Below, piece after piece: positions 63,633 to 64,000 of a DNA stretch of 64,000 nt (the stretch's first letter is position 1; every line of letters begins with the position of its first letter). The notes under the pieces are model-generated. The model had not been told where the DNA came from, searched no databases, and was given only the letters and a program-made list of their open reading frames with translations. The translations under genes were made by a program, and so were the position numbers. This DNA is from Bacteroidales bacterium UBA5371 (GTDB lineage: Bacteria > Bacteroidota > Bacteroidia > Bacteroidales > P3): positions 62,001-126,000 of the forward strand of contig DHPF01000012.1 in assembly GCA_002407855.1 (NCBI GenBank). The letters run 5' to 3'.

Positions 63633-63994
63633 AAAACAATCCTCTATAAGCCGGGTTCTGTTCCTTTTAAAAAAGGCTTCTATCATTAATCTAGGACTTA
63701 CTTCACAATAAGCCTCAAACGACCTACCCCTTAGCCAAACCGAGCGAGCAACTCTAAGGCTAATATATTTGGTCTTTCAACCCATAAGGTTTACCCCAAG
63801 AACATATCTCTATACTCCTGTGTGAGCTCTTACCTCACATTTTCACCCTTACCTTATAAAAAGGCGGTTATTTTCTGTGGCACTTGCTGTCAATAAATAT
63901 TTATTGCCTACCCGTTAGGTAGTATGGTGCTCTATGTTGCCCGGACTTTCCTCTTGTAGAAAATTTCTACCAGCGATAGAACAAGGATTGTTTT
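63633..63994 (-). ncRNA. rnpB: RNase P RNA (bacterial class A)
   Basis: Read on the minus strand the RNA contains the universal GAGGAAAGTCCGGGC block near its 5' end, ACAGAAA, GGGTAAACC and, near the 3' end, AGAACCCGGCTTATAGA. The 5' and 3' ends pair (AAAACAATCCT with AGGATTGTTTT) to form helix P1, which sets the limits at about 63994 and 63633. A T-rich run follows the 3' end and may terminate transcription. It is the catalytic RNA that matures tRNA 5' ends. Confidence 0.95.
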
Positions 63995-64000
63995 GCAATT

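Overview
The window looks like chromosomal DNA of an AT-rich member of the Bacteroidota, probably Bacteroidales-like; I do not name a genus. The evidence is the gene content (Porin_10-like porin, DUF4159, YfhO and DUF4834 proteins, a GT3 glycogen synthase, DPP-type S9 peptidase, split transketolase, a T9SS type B sorting domain) and the promoters. About 18 genes have a TAnnTTTG -7 box 20-60 bp before the start codon, and Shine-Dalgarno sequences are nearly absent. I see no tRNA, rRNA, insertion sequence, prophage or CRISPR array. Most genes are housekeeping.

Layout. 1-2.1 kb: a small membrane protein, then pirin and an FMN reductase. 2.3-7.6 kb (minus): an exported hypothetical, topoisomerase IV subunit A, LemA and a TPM-domain protein, divergent from trxB and a porin. 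10.7-12.9 kb (minus): DUF4159, rsmE and an outer-membrane protein. 13-20.5 kb (plus): FabK-like enzyme, a giant glycogen synthase/phosphorylase fusion, a lipoprotein, an EEP-family enzyme and nth. 20.7-22.1 kb: a 41-residue lipoprotein and an XRE regulator behind six operator-like palindromes. 22.2-27.3 kb: an NrnA-like phosphoesterase, three FKBP-type isomerases, an exonuclease and an FAH-family enzyme. 28-31 kb: an unknown gene, an MntA/HepT toxin-antitoxin pair and recN. 31-34.8 kb (minus): a YD-like exported protein and mutL. 34.9-39.3 kb: alaS and typA. 39.5-44.5 kb (minus): M50-like peptidase, aroE, DedA, TPR protein and an exported hypothetical. 44.8-46.7 kb: trmD and a frameshifted membrane gene. 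46.7-53.9 kb (minus): S9 peptidase, YfhO protein, DUF4834, Usp and rhomboid. 54.2-58 kb: gyrA and a TPR protein. 58.5-61.7 kb (minus): transketolase halves flanking a VWA gene. 62.2-63.6 kb (minus): an ECF sigma factor with a membrane protein ending in a CHU_C domain. 63.6-64 kb (minus): RNase P RNA.

The most unusual signals are not genes. Eleven intergenic spacers each carry three to five imperfect units of one sequence family, kept in exact 21-bp phase, in both orientations and in convergent, divergent and co-directional contexts. A separate array of seven 23-bp units, whose orientation flips after the third unit, lies between the YD-like gene and mutL. Neither is explained by the annotated genes. 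They are the best candidates here for an undescribed element.
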